A DNA stretch of 64,000 nucleotides from Thiospirillum jenense (GTDB lineage: Bacteria; Pseudomonadota; Gammaproteobacteria; Chromatiales; Chromatiaceae). The stretch lies in NCBI RefSeq assembly GCF_014145225.1, contig NZ_JABVCQ010000012.1, positions 1-64,000 of the forward strand, given 5' to 3'. A model generated the notes under the pieces. That model was not told where the DNA came from. It was given only the letters and a program-made list of their open reading frames with translations, and ran no database searches. The position numbers and the translations under genes are program-made. This document shows, piece after piece, positions 48,791-58,575 of this stretch; the first letter of the stretch is position 1, and each line of letters starts with the position of its first letter.

Positions 48791-51700
48791 CTAATCATGC
48801 CACGCCGCTAACCAATTAGTCAGATTTTGACCGCGTAAAAGATGACGTGCTACCACCGCTTGTTGCAATGCTAATCCCTGTTGATAACTAGCGAATGGAT
48901 CAGCAAGATGTGAGCGAATGGCATCAATCCAATCTTTATGCCGATTTTTTATTCGGGTGACGGGCAAATTACCTTGATAAGGCAATAGATTAGAACACAC
49001 TACCGGCACTCCACACCAACCATATTCTAATAACCGTAAATTAGATTTGCAACGATTAAACGGATTATCTTCCAAAGGCGCAATCGCCAAATCCCATTGA
49101 CTGACTAATGACATTAATCGTGCGGGATAATACGGTGTTGGAATACCATTAATAAACCGTTTGACTACTGGTTGCAAGCGCTCTGGACACATGCCAAAGA
49201 ATTCCCATTCAACCTCATCCGCCAACGCGGTAATGACATTTTGCACGAGTTCCAAGTCGCCTTGATGACCAACGCCACCTGCCCAACCAATACGCGGTTT
49301 GCGCTTTTTATTTGCTTCTGTATAAACCCGCTGCGGCGGATTAATTCCCCATAAATGGGCGGGTAAACAATTTTCAACCACCCGCACATCCCGATTCAAT
49401 TTATTTAATTGTTCGGCCAAAGGTGCAGTAGAAACAATTAGACGATCACATAGTCCAATTGCCTTTGTTAGGCGTTTGCGTATATCAGCTGGCATGGCAT
49501 CGCGATGAATACTTTTTAGTGGAATATTGAATAGCAAGTCGTCTACTTCGTAAATTTTTTTAATGTGATTTAATTGTAGCAATTCTTCTAATAAGGTAAT
49601 CTGAATATCTGTGTGTGGACGTTGGAAAATGAGGGTATCGGCACCGCTACGCAATACCAAATTAGCACCAAAAATTTCGTATGATAATCCGCCTTCAATT
49701 AACTGATCATCCAACATCGCCAACATAGGTTGAATAATACGATAATTACCACAGCCCTGCATGTCTGCGGGAAAAGCGATAACTTTTGGATAAATTAAAG
49801 CGTCATTTTTCGGCGGTGTTAATAGCGCATTAGTTTCAATTTCAAAGCTGCGATTAACTAAAGATAATCCCGGACTATATGCAGAATCGTTTGCCACGCA
49901 TTGTGGCCATTTATTATAAAAAATCCCTTGTTCTTGACGAAACCGTTGTTGTTTTTTATCAGATTGTGCAATCTTTTTTTCCGCAGATTCAATAGCGCGT
50001 CGTTGACTGGCACTGCCCTCGTGCAGCAATATCGCTAATGGCGTCCAAACAATTTGCTTGCTTAATGCCGCCAGCCGTAGACAAAAATCTACGTCGTTAT
50101 AACCGACAGCAAAATCGGTTTCATTCAACCCATTGACATCAAGATACAATTCTTTTTTGACCAATAAACACGCCGCCGTCACCGCCGAATAATTCTGCGT
50201 CACCTGCGCACGGAATAGATAGCCTGGTTGATCTTTTTCTAATCCTAAAAACGGATGCTCGGCCGGCCCCGCTAATCCTAATACCACGCCCGCATGTTGC
50301 ACCTTACCGCCGGGAAATAATAATCGTGCACCAACTGCGCCAACTTCTGGCCGCAATCCATGTCGCATTAAATGATTTAACCAATCCGCTTGAAAAACAG
50401 CGGTATCATTATTTAACAGCAATAAAAACTCGCCAGTTGCTATTTGTGCGGCTTGATTATTTAACCGCGAAAAATTAAATGGTCCCGGCGCATACAGAAC
50501 ACGAATCCGTTCTGGCGCAATGGTCTCCATGCCGCGCAAATAGGCAACACATTCTGAATTGGTGCTGCCATTATCAATAATAATAATTTCATAATTGGGA
50601 TAAACGGTTTTAGCTAAAATGGATTCCAAACAGCGTTGCAAATAGGGCAGTTGTTCTTTGGTGGGAATTAAAATGCTGACCTTTGGTGTGCGCGTCAACG
50701 GATGTAAAAAATGAAATGTCCCCGGCGCTGGCCCTTCATTCAGTGTCGCAGCTATGCCCAGCCGCTGCGCGTGTTGTTCTAATAAAATGCTTAATTTGTG
50801 CCAAGTTTCTGAGGTTGCCGCAAACACGGTGTCAATTGCTGGATTCAAATGCGCCAATACCAGCGGAACGCGCACAATGTGTTCTGATTTGAATTGTTCA
50901 ATAGCAAATAAACAAAGCGCGTAGGCGGCTGTTAATTGCAATGGCCGTGCAGTGATTGCCGCCTGTTGATTAAATAAATCAGCGCGGGCGGCGAATACGC
51001 GGCCAATATACGGATAGCTGCGTAATAAATCGGGATTTAAGGCCGGTTTGAAATGCGGATTGGCGGGCGGTGTATTGCCGTCATAATGATCGTGATCGCA
51101 ATATATCAATACCGCATCCGGCGCGGTTTTAATTGCCTGCGCCAGCACTTGCAGCGCCTCGGGTGTCAAAATGTCGCCAGACTGGAGATCAAGTCGCCAG
51201 TCATTTGCGCCCAGCGGCGGCAGATGTGCGGGTTGTCCACTCGCGTCACAAATCACGATCCAGCGGGCGGGATGGCGTTGCTGGTGGACGCTGCGCAGTG
51301 TGTGCGCGAGGCGAGCGGTGTTGTTATCTGCTTGAATAAACACCAAAAATTTAACCAACACGGGCGCAGCAGGGACGCGCTGTTCGGGGAATAACCAGCG
51401 CAATTGCAGCGCGTAATTGCGCACGGCGGCGGGAAAATAACTGCGGTCATCGCGTGATACAGTATGCACGGCAATGGGTTGCAGGCGCTCGACTCGCGGC
51501 GCAGCGGTCGGGTAGTGTGCAGCGACAATATCGTCTAAATGGCAGTGATTGACGCCGATTTGTACGAATTTTTGCCACAAATTCGGCACATCTGGCGCGG
51601 TGAGGTGCGGACAGGCGGCGCTGAGGTGAAAGGTTTTTAACGCGGCGTGATACACCGATGCGGTGGCGACGTGCTGCCCAAGTTGCGGTGATTGCCCGCC

Positions 51701-52249
51701 GTGATCGGTTGGTTCGTCCACATCGTCAAGAATTTGACGCGCCAGCCCGTGCGCCCATTCGCATTGGGTGCTGCGCGCCGCACCGAGTAACTGCGCCAAA
51801 TGTTCGGTGGCGAGGGCATCTTCGCCGGCGATGTGACAAATCCATTGCCCCCGCGCCAGTCGCAGGCCGGCATTGGTGCGGCGAATCAGGTTGGAACGTG
51901 ACGGATGTGGTGGCGATGTGAGCCGATATAGCCGCATTCGTTCGTCATGTTGCAAGTTGAGCCATTCCAACGTGGCGGCTGAATGCGTGGCGTCGGCGAT
52001 AAACAGCACTTCAAACTGCGGGTAACTTTGCTGGCGCAGTGTGGGGATGAGACGCTCGAACACGCGCTCGCCGCAGGTGAAATCGGCGACGATGATGGAG
52101 ATCAGCGGGCGCGAGTCGGTGAAGGCGCACCCGTAATTTGGGTGACGGCGCAACGCGGCGAGGCAGTCGCGGTCGGTTTGGATGCTGGGTAATTCGGTCA
52201 CGGCTTGACCACCGCTGTTGAGGGTTGCTGTTGTGAAGCGGGTGGGCAT
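48791..52249 (-). CDS. Giant multi-domain glycosyltransferase (three GT2-like regions plus GT-B-like region)
   Basis: A 1152-residue protein. An N-terminal GT2-like domain (about 45-260, LISIIVADFTCGERVF) comes first, then a second partial GT2 (about 300-490, VLIYCDHDHYDGN). A third, complete GT2 (about 520-760) has VSILIPTKEQLPYLQRCLES, IIIIDNGSTN and an intact LLLLNNDTAVFQADW. A C-terminal GT-B-like part (about 830-1150) includes KIYEVDDLLFNIP and WAGGVGHQGDLELV. It is partly paralogous to the 1614-residue protein at the other end of the cluster. The N-terminal coding part is near 60% G+C and the C-terminal part near 45% by line counts. It is probably a rhamnan- or O-antigen-type chain assembly enzyme; sugars unknown. 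Confidence 0.83.
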   Translation of the reverse strand: MPTRFTTATLNSGGQAVTELPSIQTDRDCLAALRRHPNYGCAFTDSRPLISIIVADFTCGERVFERLIPTLRQQSYPQFEVLFIADATHSAATLEWLNLQHDERMRLYRLTSPPHPSRSNLIRRTNAGLRLARGQWICHIAGEDALATEHLAQLLGAARSTQCEWAHGLARQILDDVDEPTDHGGQSPQLGQHVATASVYHAALKTFHLSAACPHLTAPDVPNLWQKFVQIGVNHCHLDDIVAAHYPTAAPRVERLQPIAVHTVSRDDRSYFPAAVRNYALQLRWLFPEQRVPAAPVLVKFLVFIQADNNTARLAHTLRSVHQQRHPARWIVICDASGQPAHLPPLGANDWRLDLQSGDILTPEALQVLAQAIKTAPDAVLIYCDHDHYDGNTPPANPHFKPALNPDLLRSYPYIGRVFAARADLFNQQAAITARPLQLTAAYALCLFAIEQFKSEHIVRVPLVLAHLNPAIDTVFAATSETWHKLSILLEQHAQRLGIAATLNEGPAPGTFHFLHPLTRTPKVSILIPTKEQLPYLQRCLESILAKTVYPNYEIIIIDNGSTNSECVAYLRGMETIAPERIRVLYAPGPFNFSRLNNQAAQIATGEFLLLLNNDTAVFQADWLNHLMRHGLRPEVGAVGARLLFPGGKVQHAGVVLGLAGPAEHPFLGLEKDQPGYLFRAQVTQNYSAVTAACLLVKKELYLDVNGLNETDFAVGYNDVDFCLRLAALSKQIVWTPLAILLHEGSASQRRAIESAEKKIAQSDKKQQRFRQEQGIFYNKWPQCVANDSAYSPGLSLVNRSFEIETNALLTPPKNDALIYPKVIAFPADMQGCGNYRIIQPMLAMLDDQLIEGGLSYEIFGANLVLRSGADTLIFQRPHTDIQITLLEELLQLNHIKKIYEVDDLLFNIPLKSIHRDAMPADIRKRLTKAIGLCDRLIVSTAPLAEQLNKLNRDVRVVENCLPAHLWGINPPQRVYTEANKKRKPRIGWAGGVGHQGDLELVQNVITALADEVEWEFFGMCPERLQPVVKRFINGIPTPYYPARLMSLVSQWDLAIAPLEDNPFNRCKSNLRLLEYGWCGVPVVCSNLLPYQGNLPVTRIKNRHKDWIDAIRSHLADPFASYQQGLALQQAVVARHLLRGQNLTNWLAAWHD

Positions 52250-52289
52250 GGCGTGGTAGATTCCAACTTTGGCCGAGGTTAGTCAATGG

Positions 52290-52925
52290 TCAGCAATTTG
52301 TGGGCCGTTTTTCCATTAAAAACCAGTTGCTGTCTTCGCCGGGGAAATTGGGGTCGTGGCGGTAAAGAAATCCGTAGTCAATCAACCGCAAATTTGGGAA
52401 TCGAGCTAACATTTCGCCGGCGAAATCTCTTTTATAAAGTTTATTAGTGTGGCCGCGATAAACGATTTCGACTGGCTCTGGATTATAATACTCGGCTACC
52501 AGCACATACCGCGCCGCGCATTGATACATAAGATCATAAACCGCCGGCAATTTGTCGGGATGAATATGAATTAACACACCGCGAGTTAATACCAAATCCC
52601 ACGTTTTATTTGCTTGAAAAGTGAGAATAGAGGTTTGGTGTAAATCAACAGCCGGCAGCGCTTTTTTTAATTCTGTTGCTGCTTTTTGATTGATTTCCAC
52701 GGCGGACAGTTTTGCATCAGGAAGTAGTTGTTTTAATGCAATTAAATTCAACCCAATATTTGAACCAAACTCGATGATTGTGTTGAGTGTTTGAGTACGA
52801 CTAATTACCTTGCATAAAAAAGCTAAATTGGCCGCAATGAGTTTATCGCCGCGGTTGCGATCAACATAATGATTGCCAAAATCACCGTGCCAAAATGCTT
52901 CTTGCTCTGTCTCAAATGGTGTCAT
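52290..52925 (-). CDS. Pseudaminic acid biosynthesis-associated methylase
   Basis: A 211-residue SAM methyltransferase resembling the pseudaminate-associated methylase family. It begins TEQEAFWHGDFGNHYVDRN, has motif I IIEFGSNIGLNLIALKQL, then LVLTRGVLIHIHPDKLP and the C-terminal EDSNWFLMEKR. It heads the unidirectional cluster, 40 bp upstream of the 1152-residue transferase. The methyl acceptor is unproven, though these genes co-occur with pse genes in many genomes. Confidence 0.87.
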   Translation of the reverse strand: MTPFETEQEAFWHGDFGNHYVDRNRGDKLIAANLAFLCKVISRTQTLNTIIEFGSNIGLNLIALKQLLPDAKLSAVEINQKAATELKKALPAVDLHQTSILTFQANKTWDLVLTRGVLIHIHPDKLPAVYDLMYQCAARYVLVAEYYNPEPVEIVYRGHTNKLYKRDFAGEMLARFPNLRLIDYGFLYRHDPNFPGEDSNWFLMEKRPTNC

Positions 52926-53065
52926 GCTGCATCGCTCCCAGTTTTTAACTTTTATTCATTCACTGCATGGTTATCAAATAGATTATTGTGTGATTAATCC
53001 AATCACACACTCCCCATTTCATGTTAATATCTCATTAACACCTTCGTTTTGGAATACATAAACTC

Positions 53066-53932
53066 ATGCCCAAAAGTATGACCGCCTTCGCCCGCCGCTG
53101 CGATAATGATGCGCCGGGTGAACTGATCTGTGAATTGCGCTCGATCAATCACCGCTTTTTTGAACCGACCATCCGCCTGCCCGACGACCTGCGCAGTCTT
53201 GATCCGCTGATCCGCGAGCGCCTCGGGCAACGACTGGAGCGCGGCAAATTGGATTGCACGGTGCGCTACACCCTCCAATCGGGCAAGGTCGCGCCGTTGC
53301 AACTCAACACCGCGCTGCTCGACCAACTGTTGGCGGTGACTGACACCCTCGCCATGCGGCTGGACGACCCGGCGCGCCCCAACGTGTTGGAACTGCTGCG
53401 CTGGCCGGGGCTGTTGATTGAACCAGCGCCCGACATGACGGGGGTGCAGGCGCGGGCTTTGGCACTGCTTGACCTGACCCTGACCGACCTGCTCGCGGCA
53501 CGCGAGCGCGAGGGTAGCCGCTTGCAGGCGATGATTGAGCAGCGGTGCGAGCGCCTCGCCGCGCTGGTTGACACGGTGCGCGAGCGGCTGCCGACCTGTT
53601 TGGCCAACTACCGTCAACAATTGCACACCCGATTGGCGGAACTGCGGGCGGAACTTGACCCGACGCGGTTGGAACAGGAAATGTTGCTGTTTATCCACCG
53701 TACCGACGTGGCCGAGGAACTGGATCGCCTGACTAGCCACCTGACCGAGCTGCGCAGCACCTTGACGGCAACGGGCGCGATTGGGCGGCGGTTGGATTTT
53801 CTGCTGCAAGAATTGAACCGTGAAGCCAATACGCTCGGCTCCAAATCGCAGGATGTGGTGGTGACGCGGGCGGCGGTGGACATGAAAGTTGCCATCGAGC
53901 AAATCCGCGAGCAGGTGCAGAATTTGGAGTAA
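53066..53932 (+). CDS. yicC: YicC family endoribonuclease
   Basis: A 288-residue YicC. It has the N-terminal YicC domain (MTAFARRCDN, CELRSINHRFFEPTIRLPDDLR) and the C-terminal DUF1732 (DVAEELDRLTSHLTELRSTL, GRRLDFLLQELNREANTLGSKS). E. coli YicC influences small-RNA stability and has endoribonuclease activity. It often neighbours gmk and rpoZ, which are not here. It is convergent with the Gfo/Idh/MocA gene, 37 bp apart. Confidence 0.94.
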   Translation: MPKSMTAFARRCDNDAPGELICELRSINHRFFEPTIRLPDDLRSLDPLIRERLGQRLERGKLDCTVRYTLQSGKVAPLQLNTALLDQLLAVTDTLAMRLDDPARPNVLELLRWPGLLIEPAPDMTGVQARALALLDLTLTDLLAAREREGSRLQAMIEQRCERLAALVDTVRERLPTCLANYRQQLHTRLAELRAELDPTRLEQEMLLFIHRTDVAEELDRLTSHLTELRSTLTATGAIGRRLDFLLQELNREANTLGSKSQDVVVTRAAVDMKVAIEQIREQVQNLE

Positions 53933-53969
53933 TTGCGCATCGTTCCCCGCCAATTAGCATCATTTGCCG

Positions 53970-54917
53970 TCAGGTGCGCCCACCCGCCATCCGCTCCCGC
54001 ACCTGCAACGCCACCGTCAGCGCTTTCAACCCGACTCGCCCGTCCACCAGCGGTTTGTCACCACTGCGCACCGCCGCGACGAATGCGGCAATTTCACAAT
54101 CCAGCGGCTTGACGGCGGGTGGCGTGAGGCGCTGGCGCGTAATCACCGGCCGCTGCGCGGGATCAGACTGCGGTTGCGGGGCGGCGATGTCGAGCGTTTG
54201 CGCGGCAAAATCGAGTGCCAAGTACGCCTGCGGTTGAAACACGCGAATGTGGCGCACCCGTTTATCGGACACGCGGCTGGCGACCACGTTGGCGACGCAG
54301 CCGTTGGCGAATTCGAGTCGCGCACTGGCGATGTCAACATGCGGCGTCAACACGGATGCGCCGACAGCGCGAACGTCGGTTAAATCGCTGTCAACGAGCG
54401 CCAAAATGATGTCAATGTCGTGAATCATCAAATCGGTGACGACATCCACATCCGTTGCCCGTTCCACAAACGTACCGAGCCGCTGCGCTTCCAAATAACG
54501 CGGCGTGGTGATCCGCTCCGCCAGCGCCATCACCCCGGCGTTAAACCGTTCCAGATGACCAATTTGCAACAGCGCGCCATGTTGTTCAGCCAGCGCGACG
54601 ATGGCGTGACCGTCCTCAAGCGTGGCGGCAATCGGTTTTTCCAACAGCACCGCGATGCCGCGTTCTAAAAATGGGCGGGCAACGTCCAAATGCAGACTGG
54701 TGGGGACGACGATGCTGACCGCGTCCACGCAATCAAGCACGGTGCGGTAGTCGGCGCTGTAGCCGCAGCCGGCTTCGCGGCCGATTTGCGCGGCGCGGGT
54801 TAAATCGGTGTCAATCACGGCGACGAGGTCAACGCCGGTTAATTGCGCGTAAATCAGCGCGTGAAAGCGGCCTAAATAACCTGCGCCAATCACGGCGACG
54901 CGCACGGGTATTGTCAT
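53970..54917 (-). CDS. Gfo/Idh/MocA family oxidoreductase
   Basis: A 315-residue NAD(P)-dependent sugar oxidoreductase. The Rossmann site is VAVIGAGYLGRFHALIY; the substrate lysine is in VLLEKPIAATLEDG; the GHLERFNAGVMAL block follows. GHLERFN is shared with UDP-GlcNAc 3-dehydrogenases (GnnA) that, with GnnB, prepare the 3-amino sugar for lipid A, but no gnnB or lpx gene is next to it. A role in sugar-nucleotide metabolism is likely; the exact substrate is uncertain. A palindromic repeat separates it from pepA. Confidence 0.85.
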   Translation of the reverse strand: MTIPVRVAVIGAGYLGRFHALIYAQLTGVDLVAVIDTDLTRAAQIGREAGCGYSADYRTVLDCVDAVSIVVPTSLHLDVARPFLERGIAVLLEKPIAATLEDGHAIVALAEQHGALLQIGHLERFNAGVMALAERITTPRYLEAQRLGTFVERATDVDVVTDLMIHDIDIILALVDSDLTDVRAVGASVLTPHVDIASARLEFANGCVANVVASRVSDKRVRHIRVFQPQAYLALDFAAQTLDIAAPQPQSDPAQRPVITRQRLTPPAVKPLDCEIAAFVAAVRSGDKPLVDGRVGLKALTVALQVRERMAGGRT

Positions 54918-54951
54918 GTTGTCATTCGCTCCCGCATCTGATGCGACATTT

Positions 54952-54979
54952 GATCGTTCCCACGCGCCAGCATGGGAAC
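54952..54979. repeat. REP-like palindrome, copy 1
   Basis: GATC precedes the arms GTTCCCA (54956-54962) and TGGGAAC (54973-54979), with a 10-nt centre CGCGCCAGCA. It lies between pepA and the Gfo/Idh/MocA gene. A second copy in the opposite orientation lies at 62377-62406. Confidence 0.7.
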
Positions 54980-55031
54980 TGTTCTTCCTTGAAAATCAAT
55001 CGGTTAAAAGCTCAACTGCATCACGCCTGAA

Positions 55032-56534
55032 TCAACCAATTAACCCGCAGCGGTGCAGCAAAAATTCAACCAGCAACGGCACCGGCCGCCCCGTTGCACC
55101 CTTCTCCTTGCCGCTGACCCACGCCGTGCCAGCGATGTCCAAGTGCGCCCACGCCGGGAATTTTTTGGTGAACCGCCCGAGGAACAGCGCCGCCGTGATC
55201 GCCCCGCCGTCGCGTCCGCCGACATTCGCCATGTCGGCAAAATTGCTATCCAACTGCTGCTCGAATTCTTTCCACAACGGCAAGCGCCACACCCGATCCC
55301 CCGAAGTCTCACCGGCAGCCGTCAGAGTCGCGGCTAACTCGTTGTTATGCGTGAATAAACCGCTCGGATGATGCCCGAGTGCCACCACGCACGCGCCGGT
55401 CAAGGTCGCCATATCCAGCACCACCGCCGGATTAAACCGCTCGCAGTAAGTCAGCGCATCGCACAAAATCAAGCGCCCTTCCGCGTCGGTATTCAGCACC
55501 TCAATCGTTTGACCGGACAAACTGGTCAAGACATCGCCCGGTTTATACGCCGCGCCGCCGGGCAGATTTTCCGTCGCCGGAATCACGCCGATCACGTTGA
55601 TTGGTAAGCACAATTCCGCCACCGCCCGCAGCGTCCCCAACACACTCGCGCCGCCGCTCATGTCGTACTTCATCTCGTCCATGTCATTGGCCGGTTTCAG
55701 CGAAATCCCGCCCGCGTCAAAGGTCAAACCCTTGCCGACCAGCACCACCGGCTGCGCATCCGCCGCCCCGCCCGCGTACCGCAACACAATCAACTTGGCC
55801 GGTTCACGACTGCCGCGTGCCACGCCGAGCATCGCCCCCATCCCCAGCGCCGCCATCGCGTCGGCATCCAAAATCTCCACCGTCACCTGCGGCGATTGCG
55901 TCGCCAAAAACTGCGCCTGTTCCGCCAAATAACTCGGGGTGCAAATATTGCCGGGCAAATTGGCCAAATCCCGCGTCCAATTGACCGCCGTCACCAACGC
56001 CTGCGCGTGCGTGATCGCCAACTCACACGCCGCCTGCGCCGCCCCATCCGCCACCCACAGCGTCAACTGGTCGAGCGGCGGCTTATCGCCCGGCTGCGCG
56101 GCTTTGGTTTGGGTATACCGGTAACTGCTCTGCCCGGCCGCTAACATTGCCGCCCGCGCCGAGTGATAAACCGACATCGCGGCCGGCAGCGGCTCGGGTA
56201 ACGCCAAGGTCGCCGCCGTCACGCCCACGTCCGCCAAGCGCTCAAACGCTTTTTTCAAACTTTTGGCGTAATGAGCGCGGTCAAACTCGTCGGCTTTGCC
56301 CAAATTGACCAGCAGCACCCGTTCGGCCGCGACATTGGGCAGCGCGTACAGTAAAACACTCGCGCCAATTTCTTGATTCAAATCACCGCATGACACAAGG
56401 TGATTTAACGCACCGTTGCTGGCGCGATCAATTAACCCCGCGGCCGGCGTTAATTGCCCATTATTAAATGAACCCAAGACCAGGGCCGGGGTGGAAAGCG
56501 TGGCCAAGTCATTCGTTAAAACCGTTAATTTCAT
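55032..56534 (-). CDS. pepA: Leucyl aminopeptidase (cytosol aminopeptidase, M17)
   Basis: A 500-residue M17 metallo-aminopeptidase. Metal and active-site blocks are VGKGLTFDAGGISLKP, DMSGGASVLGTLRAVAEL and the family signature NTDAEGRLILCDALTY; TLTGACVVALG and GRDGGAITAALFLGRF follow. It is a cytoplasmic hexamer cutting N-terminal Leu and other residues; E. coli PepA also acts as a DNA-binding factor in Xer recombination. A GTG at 56546 gives four more residues, but the ATG at 56534 fits the family length better. Confidence 0.94.
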   Translation of the reverse strand: MKLTVLTNDLATLSTPALVLGSFNNGQLTPAAGLIDRASNGALNHLVSCGDLNQEIGASVLLYALPNVAAERVLLVNLGKADEFDRAHYAKSLKKAFERLADVGVTAATLALPEPLPAAMSVYHSARAAMLAAGQSSYRYTQTKAAQPGDKPPLDQLTLWVADGAAQAACELAITHAQALVTAVNWTRDLANLPGNICTPSYLAEQAQFLATQSPQVTVEILDADAMAALGMGAMLGVARGSREPAKLIVLRYAGGAADAQPVVLVGKGLTFDAGGISLKPANDMDEMKYDMSGGASVLGTLRAVAELCLPINVIGVIPATENLPGGAAYKPGDVLTSLSGQTIEVLNTDAEGRLILCDALTYCERFNPAVVLDMATLTGACVVALGHHPSGLFTHNNELAATLTAAGETSGDRVWRLPLWKEFEQQLDSNFADMANVGGRDGGAITAALFLGRFTKKFPAWAHLDIAGTAWVSGKEKGATGRPVPLLVEFLLHRCGLIG

Positions 56535-56634
56535 ATTGATTTGCACAGTCCTTGAGTGTGTTGGATAGCGGATGAAGAATTCGTTTAACTGAGAGTGTTA
56601 AAATACGGCAAATAAAAAACGCTGTCAAAATGTC

Positions 56635-58542
56635 TTATTGCACCGGCGGCATGGCATACGGTAATAATTGTTCACCCGCTTCAAAGCGCCGTAACCACGC
56701 ATCCCGATAGCGCGGCCCTAATGTGGTTAATGCACGATTGGCATCCGCATCAGAATAGAATAAACCATAAATGACCGCGTACATTTGTCCATTCGGCCCC
56801 GAGCGATACAAATAAATATCTTTCGCATCGCCGCCCTGTTCTTGCACAAAACTCCGCGCCGTGCGTTCTAATTGAAACGCCGCCAATTGAATACCAAAAC
56901 CAATTTGGTTGAGTAGCACCGGCGCATCAGTTGGCATTGCGATTGGCGTGGACGATGCCGGGGATGCCGGCGACGCAGCAGGCGGTGGCGGCGCGGATAA
57001 TACCGCCAATAACGCGCTATTTTCCTTAACTGGCGGTGGCGGCGCGGGTTTAACCACCGGCGGTTCAGGTGGCGGCTTGACCACCGGGGCGGCGGCAGCC
57101 ACGCGCTCGGTACGCGGCGGCGCGGTTTCCAACGCGCTACTGGCGGCGGTCAATCGCTGCTGCATGTCGGTTTGAAACTGCGCCAGCGCCGCCGACTGCA
57201 CCGCCAACTGCCGTTCCAGTGCCTCCATGCGCTGCTTGAGTAACGCAGTATCCCGCGCCGTATCCGTCACCGCGTTGATGAGCGCCAACTGTTGCGGCGT
57301 ATCATTTGGCGTACTGCCCAGCCACCACCAGGTACCGATAAACAGCACCAACATGCTGATCGCCAATGCCGTTAATCCGCGTGTTATCAACGAGTTAAGT
57401 CGTTTAATTTCCGATTGTTCCGGGGCGAGACGCGCTGCCGCCGCACCTTTTTTTGACTTAACCGGCGCGGCCGCTGGACGTGACCGGGGCGGTGGCCGCT
57501 CGGATGGTGGCGAGAATGGTTCCGGATCAGGACGTGGTGGTGGTGACGGTTCACTGGCGGCCCGAGCGGCGGCGGCGGCGGCGATGGCGGTGGTCACGCC
57601 TACAGCGGCGGCGGCAGTGGCGGTGGCGGTGGCAGTGGAAAATTCAGCCGCAAATGCCGAAGGAGATGATAATTCCTGCTCTTCTACCGCTAAATCACGC
57701 ATGGGTGGCGCAGTTGTGGCGGCTGCGCCGGACGTTTCAGTGGCTGCCAACGAGAGTGCCGCTGCCCGTTCGGCGGCGCGGCGTTCGTCATCAGTCACCG
57801 CTGGAGTGGCGGGAGCTGCACCAAATAGCGGCTCGACAGCATCCATCTCTTCCAGTGACCACATATCAGCCACCGGTGTAGCGGGTGGTGGCGCGGGCGC
57901 AGGTGATTCAACTGGCGATTGTTGCACTGTCGCAGGTGGCGCGGGCGCAGGTGATGTGGACAAGGGGGCGGGTTCCGATTCGGGTTCAAACTCGGTCAGG
58001 ATGGCGGAGGTGGCGGTTAACTCAGACTCCGGCGGCGCTGGCGGTTCAAATGTCGGTGATGCAGGAGAGTTATCAGGGATCACATCTTGGGATTCCGGTT
58101 CGAATTCGGATAAGCGTTCATTGGCTTCATTGGCAAGCGGCGGGGTTTGATCAGTTGGATCAGGTGTGCTGGCGGGTGATTCGGGTGGCGGCGGTTGTTG
58201 GGCGGCGAGGGTTTCCACTTCGGCCAAAATTGCCGTTGCCACCGAGGCAATGTCCACCGGTTCGGCGTCAGCGATTGGCTCAGTTGACGGCGGCACGGGA
58301 AGATCAAGACTCAGTTCATCAAAATCGGCTTCTGAATCATCGTGCCGTTTTTGTTCAACTGGCGGCGCGTCAGTCACCGCTGGCACTGGCCGATCCTCCA
58401 CCACCTGATCGCCCAGTGCATTCATCATTTTGAGAATCCATGCCACCTCTTCACTGTCTGCATTCGCATCAGCCGGCGGTGTCACCGTAACACTGGTCGC
58501 CATCCCATCGGGCTGATTATCGGACTGATTGGTTGCTGCCAT
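56635..58542 (-). CDS. SPOR-domain inner-membrane protein with a long Pro/Ala/Glu-rich cytoplasmic region
   Basis: A 635-residue protein. Residues about 1-380 are low-complexity (Pro, Ala, Glu, Ser), apparently disordered. One TM helix (about 385-405, LTALAISMLVLFIGTWWWLG) is followed by a periplasmic coiled coil (MEALERQLAVQSAALAQF), another Pro-rich linker and a C-terminal SPOR domain (about 550-630, FGIQLAAFQLERTARSFV, YAVIYGLFYSDADANRAL). SPOR domains bind denuded glycan strands at the septum, so a cell-division or envelope role is likely. It is 33 bp upstream of... on the minus strand, it follows the lytic transglycosylase region closely, and the two read the same way. Confidence 0.85.
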   Translation of the reverse strand: MAATNQSDNQPDGMATSVTVTPPADANADSEEVAWILKMMNALGDQVVEDRPVPAVTDAPPVEQKRHDDSEADFDELSLDLPVPPSTEPIADAEPVDIASVATAILAEVETLAAQQPPPPESPASTPDPTDQTPPLANEANERLSEFEPESQDVIPDNSPASPTFEPPAPPESELTATSAILTEFEPESEPAPLSTSPAPAPPATVQQSPVESPAPAPPPATPVADMWSLEEMDAVEPLFGAAPATPAVTDDERRAAERAAALSLAATETSGAAATTAPPMRDLAVEEQELSSPSAFAAEFSTATATATAAAAVGVTTAIAAAAAARAASEPSPPPRPDPEPFSPPSERPPPRSRPAAAPVKSKKGAAAARLAPEQSEIKRLNSLITRGLTALAISMLVLFIGTWWWLGSTPNDTPQQLALINAVTDTARDTALLKQRMEALERQLAVQSAALAQFQTDMQQRLTAASSALETAPPRTERVAAAAPVVKPPPEPPVVKPAPPPPVKENSALLAVLSAPPPPAASPASPASSTPIAMPTDAPVLLNQIGFGIQLAAFQLERTARSFVQEQGGDAKDIYLYRSGPNGQMYAVIYGLFYSDADANRALTTLGPRYRDAWLRRFEAGEQLLPYAMPPVQ

Positions 58543-58575
58543 TGCGCTGTCATCCTCGGCGATCCGTTGGGTCAG

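Noticed and set aside
53024-53953. A 309-codon open frame on the minus strand
   Set aside because: It lies wholly opposite yicC in G+C-rich sequence, has a Gln/Arg-rich low-complexity product and no recognisable family. yicC explains the region.
57227-58150. A 307-codon open frame on the plus strand rich in Gly, Ala and Ser
   Set aside because: It is the antisense of the Pro/Ala/Glu-rich part of the SPOR protein; its composition follows directly from that repeat-like coding sequence.
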